Shown: in pieces, positions 1-6,960 of the stretch
Position numbering within the stretch: the stretch's first letter is position 1
Layout: each line of letters begins with the position of its first letter
Assembly (NCBI GenBank): GCA_034680345.1
Contig: JAXISZ010000020.1
Coordinates: 1 to 11,600 of the forward strand
Source: SXZD01 sp034680345
GTDB lineage: Bacteria; Pseudomonadota; Gammaproteobacteria; Burkholderiales; Burkholderiaceae_B
Reading direction: 5' to 3'
DNA length: 11,600 nt
Made by a program: the position numbers and the translations under genes
The notes under the pieces: generated by a model
Seen by the model: only the letters and a program-made list of their open reading frames with translations
What the model was told of the DNA's origin: nothing
Databases searched by the model: none

Positions 1-1
1 T

Positions 2-49
2 ATTAAAGAAAAGAAACAAGCTGGATTGATGGATAAAAATAAAGAGTAG
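2..49 (+). CDS. istB: IstB-like transposition helper ATPase, C-terminal end only
   Basis: Only the last 15 codons are present, reading IKEKKQAGLMDKNKE and then TAG. The KEKKQAGL pattern matches what I recall of IstB C-termini, where a YR-(x)KEKRxAGL stretch closes the protein. IstB is the AAA+ ATPase that assists the IstA transposase in IS21 elements and is the downstream gene of the pair. Its place directly before the terminal repeats of the element fits this. The ATPase domain is outside the window, so the assignment rests on the short tail and its context. Confidence 0.6.
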   Translation: MKEKKQAGLMDKNKE

Positions 50-94
50 TGGATCACTTTTAAATTGTTGGGGTGGATCACTATTGGATTGTTG
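50..94 (+). repeat. IS21 terminal repeats, two copies in tandem
   Basis: Copies start at 50 and 74, a 24-base period. Both share TGGATCACT, then a short variable part, then ATTGTTG. They lie between the istB stop codon and the TGTTGACA end, where IS21-family elements keep their transposase-binding repeats. Confidence 0.6.
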
Positions 95-106
95 TTGACA
101 GCTATT

Positions 107-293
107 AGGTACTTTTCAGCTCAAACCTATGAATAACAAGGGCTACAAGGTGGTTTGTGTCATGAATAGCAATCAACACGCCTAACGAGAATAATTTGTA
201 CACACTGTTTGTACACTCGCAACGATGACACATCAAAATCCATAATGACGAACCCTTTAAATTCATAGCCTTACAAACAACAAGCTAGAGATG
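107..293 (+). repeat. Diverged direct repeat, copy A
   Basis: It begins with AGGTACTTT and pairs with copy B at 345-540, 238 bases later. Shared blocks in the same order are AGGTACTTT, ATCAAACC-like, CAAGG(G/T)CTACA, TTTGTGTCATG, AATTTGTAC, GTTTGTACAC, CCTTTAAATTCA and TAGAGATG. The first 60 bases align almost without gaps, and later blocks need indels. I do not recognise the repeat family. Confidence 0.6.
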
Positions 294-344
294 ATCGCAT
301 TCATTCAGCGTTTGTCATGTCGAGAAACAAACATCAAAAGCAGG

Positions 345-540
345 AGGTACTTTCTTCATCAAACCCAGTAACCACAAGGTCTACAGCCAGATTTGTGTCA
401 TGGATTGTTCTTCAAAGTCCTCTAAAACGGAATTTGTACTCAAGTTTGTACACACTTTCCGAGGTTACGCTTGAACATCATTGAAAAGCAAAGAAACGAG
501 AAAAAGACAAAAAGCCTTTAAATTCAGTATGTAGAGATGT
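345..540 (+). repeat. Diverged direct repeat, copy B
   Basis: This is the second copy of the repeat at 107-293, with the same order of conserved blocks ending in CCTTTAAATTCA and TAGAGATG. Differences between copies do not concentrate at one codon position in the frames I tried, which argues against a recently active duplicated gene. Confidence 0.6.
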
Positions 541-894
541 GATTTTGGTGTGCAATGAAAGGTGGTTTTAAGCGTTGAAAGGCTGGGCGGCATCAGGGTG
601 CGAGATGATGGCGAAAGTTCTACGCTTGTTTATTTCAGTAAGAAAATTTTGATTCGACATTCAGGAGACTTTAAACAAAGTTGAAAACCCTAGCGCATTT
701 TAAAAAATGACTTTGGTTTATTACAGGTTTTAAACACATAGACTCAAACACAAAATGCTATTTTCCTAGGATTTGGTGTTCATCTTAGATGAGCGCACAA
801 TTTTACTATGTATATGCTCAATTCATACGATGTATTTAATTTAAATAATATATATAAAGTTCTAAAAAAATTACTTTAAAACAAAAAAAAGCTT

Positions 895-930
895 TAATAA
901 TCGTTATTATGGACATTAAAAAACATAATG
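895..930. promoter_or_regulatory. Candidate operator palindromes upstream of hipB
   Basis: Two small dyads lie about 80-110 bases before hipB: TAATAA-TCG-TTATTA (895-909) and CATTA-N7-TAATG (914-930). A related, less symmetric copy of the second, CATTAAATAGACATTATG, lies at 991-1008 and overlaps the hipB start codon. HipB-type antitoxins repress their own operon by binding repeated palindromes upstream. The E. coli sequence (TATCC-N8-GGATA) is not present, so the link to this HipB is inferred from position and symmetry. In such AT-rich DNA, chance dyads are common. Confidence 0.3.
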
Positions 931-1005
931 ACAATAAAACTGCAATGTGCTATTTTTTTAACCTCATCAAATTTTTATTGGCTAATATGCCATTAAATAG
1001 ACATT

Positions 1006-1335
1006 ATGAAAATGTTTGAACAATCACCTGCTGCTATTGCCGAAGACCTAGGCAACCGCCTTAAGTTAGCTCGATTAAATTGCAATTTAACTCAATCTGA
1101 ACTTGCACAAATCATAGGGGTCACTAGAAAAACTGTTTTAAACGCAGAAAAAGGCAAAGCATCATTGGACATATTTGTGGCTATACTACAAGCCATGGAC
1201 TTGCTCAATCAACTGGATCAATTTCTTGCCAGACCCAATATCTCACCGATTCAACTGGTCAAACTACAAGGCAAACAAAGGCAAAGAGCCACAGGAAATA
1301 AAAAAAACCGCCAGAATGAGGCGACGCAGTGGTAA
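1006..1335 (+). CDS. hipB: HipB-like antitoxin, XRE-family DNA-binding protein
   Basis: This 109-residue protein has one XRE/HTH_3 domain at about residues 14-70; the helix-turn-helix is LTQSELAQIIGVTRKTVLNAE (about 28-48). A charged tail rich in Lys, Arg and Gln follows (about 88-109). It stands directly before hipA and overlaps it by 7 bases, the classic antitoxin-toxin order. The expected role is to bind and neutralise the HipA kinase and repress the shared promoter. ATG at 1006 is used here; a second ATG at 1012 is equally possible, because neither has a clear Shine-Dalgarno sequence. Translation from a very short leader is conceivable. Partner identity is strong from context, while neutralising activity is family inference. 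Confidence 0.85.
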   Translation: MKMFEQSPAAIAEDLGNRLKLARLNCNLTQSELAQIIGVTRKTVLNAEKGKASLDIFVAILQAMDLLNQLDQFLARPNISPIQLVKLQGKQRQRATGNKKNRQNEATQW

Positions 1336-2645
1336 CAGAAGTTGTTGAAGTAATCTACCAAGAACAAACCATTGGTGCTGTTAGTTTTAACACGGACACA
1401 GGAATTGGGGCTTTTGAATATGGCGCTAACTTTATAAAAAAAGGCATTGAACTGTCGCCCTTAAAAACACCACTGTCTAAAAAAATTTTTAGTTTCCCTG
1501 AACTTAATTTTGCAACATTTAAAGGTCTACCCGGGTTAATTGCAGATTCACTACCCGATGATTTTGGCAACGCTGTGCTCAACGCCTGGGTGGCATCCCA
1601 AGGAAAATCACCAGAACATATCAGCCCATTGCAAAGACTACAATATACCGGAAAGCGTGGTATGGGCGCACTTGAATATGCACCAGCCACTAAAATCAAA
1701 AGCTTAAATGCGTCTAAACATCTTGAGATTGCATCACTAGTGGCTATTGCGCAAGAGGTTTTAGATTCACGCAACGGGTTTGCAATAGAATTGACTAAAA
1801 ACGGTCAAGAAGACCGTGAGGCAATGATAGCACTGCTTTCTGTTGGCATGAGCGCAGGGGGTGCACGGCCCAAAGCAGTATTGGCTTTCAACAACGATTT
1901 TACTACCGTCCGGTCTGGGCAAGTTGATGTGCCAGATGGCTTTATACACCATTTAATGAAATTTGATGGCGTACATGAACACAATGAAAACCAAGAAAAC
2001 TTTGGCGATTCATTGGGCTACGGCGCTATGGAGTATGTGTATCATTTAATGGCCACAGCCTGCGGTATTGACATGATGCCATGCAAATTACTAAATGAAG
2101 GCAAACGCAGGCACTTCATAACCCAACGATTTGATCGCCAAGGCAACCAAAAAATACATACCCAAACTTTAAATGGTTTAGCACATATTGATTATAAAAA
2201 ACCAGGCAATTTTTCTTATGCTGAACTATTTACCATTATTAGACAATTACGCTTACCCGCTACAGCAGCCGAACAATTGTTCAAAAGAATGGTATTCAAT
2301 ATTGTAGCACGTAACCATGATGACCATTCTAAAAATTTTTCATTCATACTCATCAATAACCAGTGGGCTCTAGCACCCGCTTACGACTTGACTTATAGCT
2401 ATAAGCCCGGTAACAAATGGGTCAATAGCCACTGGATGACATTAAATGGCAAACGCGATGAGTTTTGTCGAGAAGACTTTTACTGGCTTGAAAAAATTAG
2501 CCCATTATTTACCAGAGGCAAAATTAATCAAACGCTTGATGAGGTGATATCACATGTGGCAAATTGGAAGAAATTAGCCACCGAGTGGGATGTACCAAAA
2601 ACACTAATCAATGAAATTGAAAAAAACTTAAGGCTGAATTTTTAA
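1329..2645 (+). CDS. hipA: HipA-family serine/threonine kinase toxin
   Basis: The protein has 438 residues, close to the roughly 440 of E. coli HipA. It starts at GTG 1329, inside the end of hipB, with a TGAGG ribosome binding site at 1317-1321. The N-terminal HipA domain covers about residues 5-120. The kinase-like C-terminal part shows MSAGGARPKA (174-183), a probable ATP-binding lysine in HHLMKFDG (K211), the catalytic motif DDHSKNFS (331-338, D331 as base) and APAYDLTYSY (349-358, D353 as the metal-binding aspartate). All key residues are present, so the kinase looks intact. E. coli HipA phosphorylates glutamyl-tRNA synthetase and causes growth arrest and persistence; other HipA proteins have different targets, so the substrate here is unknown. 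An IS21 end and repeats upstream suggest an accessory locus. Confidence 0.9.
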   Translation: MVTEVVEVIYQEQTIGAVSFNTDTGIGAFEYGANFIKKGIELSPLKTPLSKKIFSFPELNFATFKGLPGLIADSLPDDFGNAVLNAWVASQGKSPEHISPLQRLQYTGKRGMGALEYAPATKIKSLNASKHLEIASLVAIAQEVLDSRNGFAIELTKNGQEDREAMIALLSVGMSAGGARPKAVLAFNNDFTTVRSGQVDVPDGFIHHLMKFDGVHEHNENQENFGDSLGYGAMEYVYHLMATACGIDMMPCKLLNEGKRRHFITQRFDRQGNQKIHTQTLNGLAHIDYKKPGNFSYAELFTIIRQLRLPATAAEQLFKRMVFNIVARNHDDHSKNFSFILINNQWALAPAYDLTYSYKPGNKWVNSHWMTLNGKRDEFCREDFYWLEKISPLFTRGKINQTLDEVISHVANWKKLATEWDVPKTLINEIEKNLRLNF

Positions 2646-2701
2646 CCCATCACCAAGAAACATATTTTCAAAGAGGGCAAATTTAGCAGCATTGACAATA
2701 C

Positions 2702-3451
2702 TTACTGCACAAGTTCAAACATCACCTCATTGCGACGCATCGCTGGTAAAGTCCAAGGTGGGTTGTAAAAAGCGTACGTTGGTGAACCAAGCACTGTTAG
2801 ACGATTTTTTTCAATATAGTTCAACAAGCACTGCTCATGGTGTTTTATATTTTCATCAGAGTTTATACCAGAAAACTGAATCACAACAAACCGCTTGGGC
2901 GCAATCTCTCTAAGCACAACACGGTGATCTAATGATTTTGGCAAACTTGTAATATTGTATTGTGCGGGCATTACAAAACTAATTTTCCAAGACTGTTGTG
3001 TCAATTGCTGTTGAACTGGCGCTGTCATAGCAATGGTTTGATTAATTTGGTTAGTTTGGCTTATTTGTTGCTGAACGGGTGCGGTCATTGCAATGTTTTG
3101 ACTGATTTGCTGTTGAACTGGCGCTGTCATAGCCACCCCTTGCTGCACAGCATTATGACCAAAAATATACTTGGCAAGCACGCGAAAGCCCTCACCGATA
3201 GCGTCTTGACGCTTTCCTGCCACATCAACCTCGGCAATAACCATCGCTTTGTACTGCCGAATTTCAATGTTCTTTTCTGCTGTTTCATCGGCTGGGTGTA
3301 ACACCTGTTGTGGTGATTGAGTATTTTGGTCAACCTGCACAACATCATATTTTGGCGTTTCAACACGACTCATAACAGGGCCTAACAATACACCACCAAC
3401 AACTAGCACCCCAATAATCGCTGCAATCATCATCCACTTTGTCTTTGGCAT
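2702..3451 (-). CDS. Membrane-anchored SOUL-family haem-binding-like protein with a triplicated motif
   Basis: This 249-residue protein has an N-terminal hydrophobic anchor at about residues 7-24, then a SOUL/HBP domain from about 60 to 249: IEIRQYKAMVIAEV (62-75), GFRVLAKYIFG (88-98), VAMTAPV and the C-terminal AFYNPPWTLPAMRRNEVMFEL. SOUL proteins include vertebrate haem binders; bacterial members are mostly uncharacterised. The odd feature is the normally single (I/V)AMTAPV loop, which occurs three times in tandem: 106-119, 120-139 and 140-153, each followed by QQQ(I/L)(S/T)Q. The ATG at 3449-3451 is preceded by TAGGTG, a good ribosome binding site. The gene converges on hipA with 56 bases between them. 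Family is confident; haem binding is not shown. Confidence 0.85.
   Translation of the reverse strand: MPKTKWMMIAAIIGVLVVGGVLLGPVMSRVETPKYDVVQVDQNTQSPQQVLHPADETAEKNIEIRQYKAMVIAEVDVAGKRQDAIGEGFRVLAKYIFGHNAVQQGVAMTAPVQQQISQNIAMTAPVQQQISQTNQINQTIAMTAPVQQQLTQQSWKISFVMPAQYNITSLPKSLDHRVVLREIAPKRFVVIQFSGINSDENIKHHEQCLLNYIEKNRLTVLGSPTYAFYNPPWTLPAMRRNEVMFELVQ
3005..3133 (-). repeat. In-frame triplication inside the SOUL gene
   Basis: Three copies of a 27-base unit encode xAMTAPVQQ. Those at 3005-3031 and 3107-3133 are identical over 27 bases, while the middle one at 3065-3091 differs at several bases. Offsets are 60 and 42 bases, both multiples of three, so the frame is kept. The identity of the outer copies points to a recent duplication or gene conversion. 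Confidence 0.85.
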
Positions 3452-3487
3452 AACACCTAGATATGCTACAGAATAAAATTTTTTTTT

Positions 3488-3516
3488 ACTATAATTCGGG
3501 CCTATAAAATCAAAAA
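3488..3516 (-). promoter_or_regulatory. Candidate promoter for the SOUL-family gene
   Basis: On the minus strand TTTTTG (3511-3516) and TATAGT (3488-3493) are separated by 17 bases, and TATAGT ends about 36 bases before the start codon. The -35 box is a weak match. The region is AT-rich, so a chance match is possible. Confidence 0.35.
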
Positions 3517-3601
3517 AATTTTAAAACCCGTGCGCACTAAAAAAAAACAAATTAAATCAATTAATTAAAAATATTTTTGATTTTACCCACAAGATGATTC
3601 A

Positions 3602-3982
3602 TCATTTTTTACGGCCAACAATTGCGCTAACCAATAATGTTAACCAAGCCGCCATCAGCAGTACGCCACCCACAGGTGCAATCTTAACAAAATGTTCAAT
3701 TGCACAACCCACTGAAATATAAATGCTAAAACTAAACAAAACCGTACCCAAAATAAACAAAATAGCACTGTATTTTAGTAAAGCAATTCCACTGAATTTT
3801 CCACCATTTAACAACACAAGACCTATGGCTGAAATCATAACAGCATGCATTTGATTGTAGCGCAGTGCTGTCATCAAAAAACGAAAATGCTCGTCACTCA
3901 CACTATGACGCAAACCATGCTCAGCGTAAGCACCAAATACCACCGAAATGAGCCCAAGCAATGTTCCAACAATAAGAATCAC
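3602..3982 (-). CDS. DUF423 (YgdD-like) small integral membrane protein
   Basis: This 126-residue, highly hydrophobic protein has about four membrane helices (near 2-18, 47-62, 70-92 and 101-121). The N-terminal GLISVVFGAYAEHGLR stretch matches the GAFGAHGL signature of DUF423, and SFSIYI with KIAPVGGVLLMAAWL matches the family's second half. Biochemical function is unknown for the family. It begins with GTG at 3980-3982, only two bases after the stop codon of the upstream DCC-family gene, so the two are almost certainly co-transcribed. The ribosome binding site is poor (an A-rich GAAGAAAAA stretch), so translational coupling to the upstream gene is likely. Confidence 0.8.
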   Translation of the reverse strand: MILIVGTLLGLISVVFGAYAEHGLRHSVSDEHFRFLMTALRYNQMHAVMISAIGLVLLNGGKFSGIALLKYSAILFILGTVLFSFSIYISVGCAIEHFVKIAPVGGVLLMAAWLTLLVSAIVGRKK

Positions 3983-3984
3983 AA

Positions 3985-4356
3985 CTATTTTTCTTCACGC
4001 GCTGCTAACTGACAATGCACCAATCGTTTAAAACGCCAATTTGCAAATCTAGAATAAGCCCACTCGGTAACCGGCCGAACAACAGGCAATGACACAAAAG
4101 CAGCCAGCAACCGCCAGCGGTTCAAATTCCGCCAAATTAGGATGAAAGCATCCACGCCAATATGTAAATTTCCGTCACTGTCTTTAGCGTGTAAAAATTT
4201 TAACCCTTGACTCAATGTTATACCAGCCTCCTTGAGATCCTCAGTAGACTCAGTGATATCTTGCCAATTGAATATGTCAGGCGGTGCAATTAGTCGATAA
4301 TAATTAATTTCCTTAAGACACAACCCACATTTTCCATCATAAAAAACGGTGATCAT
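3985..4356 (-). CDS. DCC-family (DUF393) thiol-disulfide oxidoreductase-like protein
   Basis: This 123-residue protein opens with VFYDGKCGLC, the DxxCxxC signature at the N-terminus of DCC/DUF393 proteins (cysteines 10 and 13), in a thioredoxin-like position after the first strand. Further family features are the IDAFILIW-like segment GVDAFILIW (67-75) and a C-terminal hydrophobic stretch with WAYSRFANWRFK (about 99-110). Thiol-disulfide exchange is proposed for the family from the CxxC motif but is poorly tested. ATG at 4354-4356 has a weak GAGA-type ribosome binding site. It is the first gene of a two-gene operon with the DUF423 protein. Confidence 0.8.
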   Translation of the reverse strand: MITVFYDGKCGLCLKEINYYRLIAPPDIFNWQDITESTEDLKEAGITLSQGLKFLHAKDSDGNLHIGVDAFILIWRNLNRWRLLAAFVSLPVVRPVTEWAYSRFANWRFKRLVHCQLAAREEK

Positions 4357-4514
4357 TTTTTTCTCGTATCAAAGATAATCGATTGAACAGCGGAAGTAAA
4401 ATTTTAGAAATTAAGGATGATCTAGGACTAGAATTTACCAAAAATTCAACACAATTTTAGGGAATACGAAATAAAACTTGTTTTTTTGCAGAATTTGCAA
4501 CAGATAATTTGGAT

Positions 4515-4606
<92 letters not shown>

Positions 4607-4618
4607 AACAAGCGATGC

Positions 4619-4648
4619 ATTGTAACAAATTTTTGCCAACAAAAGTAA
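4619..4648 (-). promoter_or_regulatory. Candidate promoter of tRNA-Ser(GGA)
   Basis: On the minus strand TTACTT (4643-4648) and TACAAT (4619-4624) are 18 bases apart. The -10 box ends 12 bases before the mature tRNA 5' end, which would leave a leader of about 5 bases. The same TACAAT box stands before the other serine tRNA in the window. Confidence 0.5.
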
Positions 4649-4685
4649 ACCTATGCGTAGTTGAGCACCTTATTTGCAACTTGAA

Positions 4686-4718
4686 AACAAAAAACTAGTT
4701 GTTAATTGGCTAGTTTTT
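4686..4718 (-). terminator. Candidate Rho-independent terminator after acs
   Basis: AAAAACTAG and CTAGTTTTT form a nine-pair stem (4710-4718 with 4690-4698) around an 11-base loop. On the minus strand the stem runs into TTTTTTGTTTTC, so the best fit is termination of acs transcription. Only two G-C pairs make the stem weak; some of the A/T pairs may serve as the U-tract. Confidence 0.45.
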
Positions 4719-4765
4719 AATCAACCTGACATTGACTAGGCTATAAAAAAACAATGCCAACCACA

Positions 4766-6763
4766 TCAATTATTTTCTGCCAATTGCTTCAAGATTGCAG
4801 GATTCTCTAGCGTAGAAATGTCTTGGGTAACGCTCTGCCCCATAGCAATTGACCGCAATAAACGGCGCATAATTTTTCCAGACCGTGTTTTGGGCAAGTT
4901 ATCGCCAAAACGAATATCCTTGGGTTTGGCGATTGGGCCTATTTCTTTTACCACCCAATTGCGCAGTTCATAAGCAATTGTTTGTGCCAACTGCCCAGAC
5001 GGTCGCACTTGTTTTAAAACCACAAAAGCAACAATTGCTTCCCCGCTAACCTCATCGGATCTACCTACTACAGCTGCTTCCGCTACCAAAGGATTAGCCA
5101 CCAAAGCCGACTCTATTTCCATTGTGCCCAGACGGTGCCCTGACACATTCAGCACATCATCGATTCGACCCATAATGGTAAAGTAAGCATTGTCTTGATG
5201 ACGCACCGCACCATCGCCAGCCAAGTACAATTGACCACCCAACTCATCGGGAAAATAACTGCTTTTAAAACGCTGCGGATCGCCCCAAATGTTTCGAATC
5301 ATCGACGGCCATGGCTTTTTAATCACCAACAAACCACCCTGCCCATTAGGTAACTCTTTACCCGTTTCGTCCACAACAGCAGCCTCAATACCTGGCAGCG
5401 GTAAAGTGCAAGAGCCTGGAACCAAAGGCGTAGCGCCAGGTAAAGGGGCAATCATATGCCCCCCTGTTTCTGTTTGCCAAAATGTATCTACAACTGGGCA
5501 ACGTGATCGCCCAACCTGCTGGTAGTACCAAACCCAAGCTTCAGGATTGATGGGTTCTCCAACAGAACCTAACAAACGTAAACTTGATAAATTAAATACT
5601 GCTGGATGCACTGTACAATCAAGTTCTGCAGCCTTAATGAGCGAACGAATTGCAGTGGGCGCGGTGTAAAAAATGCTAACTCGTTGTCTGGCAATGATAT
5701 TCCAAAACCGCCCAGCATTTGGATACGTTGGCACCCCTTCAAAGATCACTTGCGTTGCCCCAACCGCCAAAGGACCATAAGCCACATAACTGTGGCCTGT
5801 TATCCAACCAATATCTGCTGTACACCAAAAAATATCATTTGCTTGAATATCAAATGTCCATTTCATGGTTAACAAAACCCAAAGCAAATAACCCGCCGTT
5901 GAATGCTGAACCCCCTTTGGCTTGCCTGTAGAACCCGAGGTGTATAAAACAAACAATGGGTGTTCAGATTCAACCATCACTGGCGAACACTGCGTTGATT
6001 GACCTAATATTAAATCGTCCCAAAAAATATCTCGATCAGGCACCATCGGAATTGCAGCCCCCGTTCTTTGATATACAACCGTTTTTTTAACCGCACTGCA
6101 CCCACCCATCCTTAACGCCTCGTCCACAATGGCTTTCAAAGGTAAATTTTTACCGCCTCGCATTTGCTGGTCAGCGGTTATTATGGCGACTGCACCGATA
6201 TCAACAATACGCTCGTGCAAAGACTTTGCAGAAAAGCCTGCGAAAACCACTGAATGTGTTACCCCCAATCGCGCACAAGCCTGCATTGCAGCCACGCCTT
6301 GAATTGACATTGGCATATAAATGACAACACAGTCCCCTGTTTGCAAACCAAGACTTTTCAACCCATTGGCCAACTGACAAACCAACTGCAACAGCGCCTG
6401 ATAAGTAATTGAAGTGCTATAACCCTCATCAGACTCAAAAATAATGGCGGTTTTTTCAGCATTGCCATTAGCGACTTGCCGATCTAAGCAATTGTAAGAA
6501 GCATTTAATAAACCGTTTTCAAACCAGCGATAAAATGGCGCAAGGGTGTCATTTAAAACTTGATTAAAATCTTGATACCAACTTAAATGCTCACGTGCTA
6601 AACCTGCCCAAAAACCAACATAATCTTGCTTGGCTTGCTGGCACAAATCTTTGTAACCCTGCATACCAGAAACGTTTGCTTTTGCAACAAAATCATCGGA
6701 AGGATGAAATAAACGTGTTTCTTGCAAAACAGACTGAATGGTCGATGTTGTAATAGATGACAC
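4766..6763 (-). CDS. acs: Acetyl-CoA synthetase (acetate-CoA ligase, AMP-forming)
   Basis: It activates acetate with ATP to acetyl-AMP and then to acetyl-CoA, feeding acetate into central metabolism in the cytoplasm. I start it at GTG 6763, because AAGGAG stands at 6773-6778 with a 9-base gap; an in-frame ATG at 6817 would add 18 unlikely residues and lacks such a site. This gives 665 residues against about 650 for the family. Motifs are the phosphate-binding YTSGSTGKPKG (274-284), TADIGWITGHSY (about 315-326), DTFWQTETGG (426-435), with the tryptophan (W429) that marks acetate-sized pockets, YLAGDGA (513-519), and PKTRSGKIMRR (624-634), whose lysine K630 is the site of regulatory acetylation in homologues. 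All look intact. It is transcribed divergently from the UPF0114 gene. Confidence 0.95.
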   Translation of the reverse strand: MSSITTSTIQSVLQETRLFHPSDDFVAKANVSGMQGYKDLCQQAKQDYVGFWAGLAREHLSWYQDFNQVLNDTLAPFYRWFENGLLNASYNCLDRQVANGNAEKTAIIFESDEGYSTSITYQALLQLVCQLANGLKSLGLQTGDCVVIYMPMSIQGVAAMQACARLGVTHSVVFAGFSAKSLHERIVDIGAVAIITADQQMRGGKNLPLKAIVDEALRMGGCSAVKKTVVYQRTGAAIPMVPDRDIFWDDLILGQSTQCSPVMVESEHPLFVLYTSGSTGKPKGVQHSTAGYLLWVLLTMKWTFDIQANDIFWCTADIGWITGHSYVAYGPLAVGATQVIFEGVPTYPNAGRFWNIIARQRVSIFYTAPTAIRSLIKAAELDCTVHPAVFNLSSLRLLGSVGEPINPEAWVWYYQQVGRSRCPVVDTFWQTETGGHMIAPLPGATPLVPGSCTLPLPGIEAAVVDETGKELPNGQGGLLVIKKPWPSMIRNIWGDPQRFKSSYFPDELGGQLYLAGDGAVRHQDNAYFTIMGRIDDVLNVSGHRLGTMEIESALVANPLVAEAAVVGRSDEVSGEAIVAFVVLKQVRPSGQLAQTIAYELRNWVVKEIGPIAKPKDIRFGDNLPKTRSGKIMRRLLRSIAMGQSVTQDISTLENPAILKQLAENN

Positions 6764-6772
6764 TGTAAATTT

Positions 6773-6814
6773 CTCCTTATTTTTTAAAAAATGATGTTGC
6801 AATAAATAACAACA
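6773..6814 (-). promoter_or_regulatory. acs ribosome binding site and small leader hairpin
   Basis: AAGGAG at 6773-6778 fixes the GTG start of acs. Further upstream, TGTTG (6810-6814 on the minus strand) and CAACA (6795-6799) can form a short stem with a 10-base loop. The ribosome binding site is well supported; the hairpin is short and may have no role. Confidence 0.55.
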
Positions 6815-6960
6815 CAAGTTGAATAACTCTATAAAATATTGAATGCATGCTTTTTTAATAAAATATTAATATCCTAATTAATAACCCAAATAAATTTAGA
6901 ATCAGTAAAATACCGTTTATCTAAACAAGGCGAATTCATTTTTAAAAAAGCTATTTTGCT

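Larger units (their letters stand above)
1..100 (+). mobile_element. Right end of an IS21-family insertion sequence (partial)
   Basis: The window opens inside an IS21-type element. What is visible is the tail of an IstB-like reading frame, stopping at 47-49, then about 50 bases with two head-to-tail copies of a TGGATCACT...ATTGTTG motif (50-70 and 74-94). The element appears to end in TGTTGACA at base 100. IS21 elements characteristically carry several short repeats at each end and finish in CA; that is family knowledge. The istA gene and the other end lie outside the window, so intactness cannot be judged. The exact outer boundary at base 100 is inferred from the CA end, because the target duplication cannot be checked. 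Confidence 0.65.
101..1005. other. Long gene-free region between the IS21 end and hipB
   Basis: About 900 bases contain no convincing gene on either strand. The longest frames I traced by hand are short; one of 55 codons at 317-484 has no family resemblance and is broken in the parallel copy of the repeat. The left half (107 to about 540) holds a diverged direct repeat. The segment at about 541-780 has no structure I can name. From about 830 the sequence becomes very AT-rich with small palindromes and is probably the hipBA control region. The stretch may be decayed former coding or mobile DNA. Confidence 0.6.

Noticed and set aside
317..484. A 55-codon frame starting MSRNKHQKQE inside the repeat region
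   Set aside because: It resembles no known protein, has no convincing ribosome binding site, and the equivalent frame in repeat copy A is stopped early, so it looks like chance.
1355..1952. Minus-strand frames of 139 and 61 codons opposite hipA
   Set aside because: They lie wholly within a well-supported HipA gene on the other strand and show no family features.
2692..3301. Plus-strand frames opposite the SOUL gene, with repeated LLLNWRCHS peptides
   Set aside because: The peptide repeats are the reverse-strand image of the AMTAPVQQQ triplication; the SOUL frame is the real one.
6763..6817. ATG at 6817 as the acs start, adding 18 residues (MCCYLLQHHF...)
   Set aside because: The AAGGAG site at 6773-6778 is correctly placed for GTG 6763, and the extra residues do not look like an Acs N-terminus.
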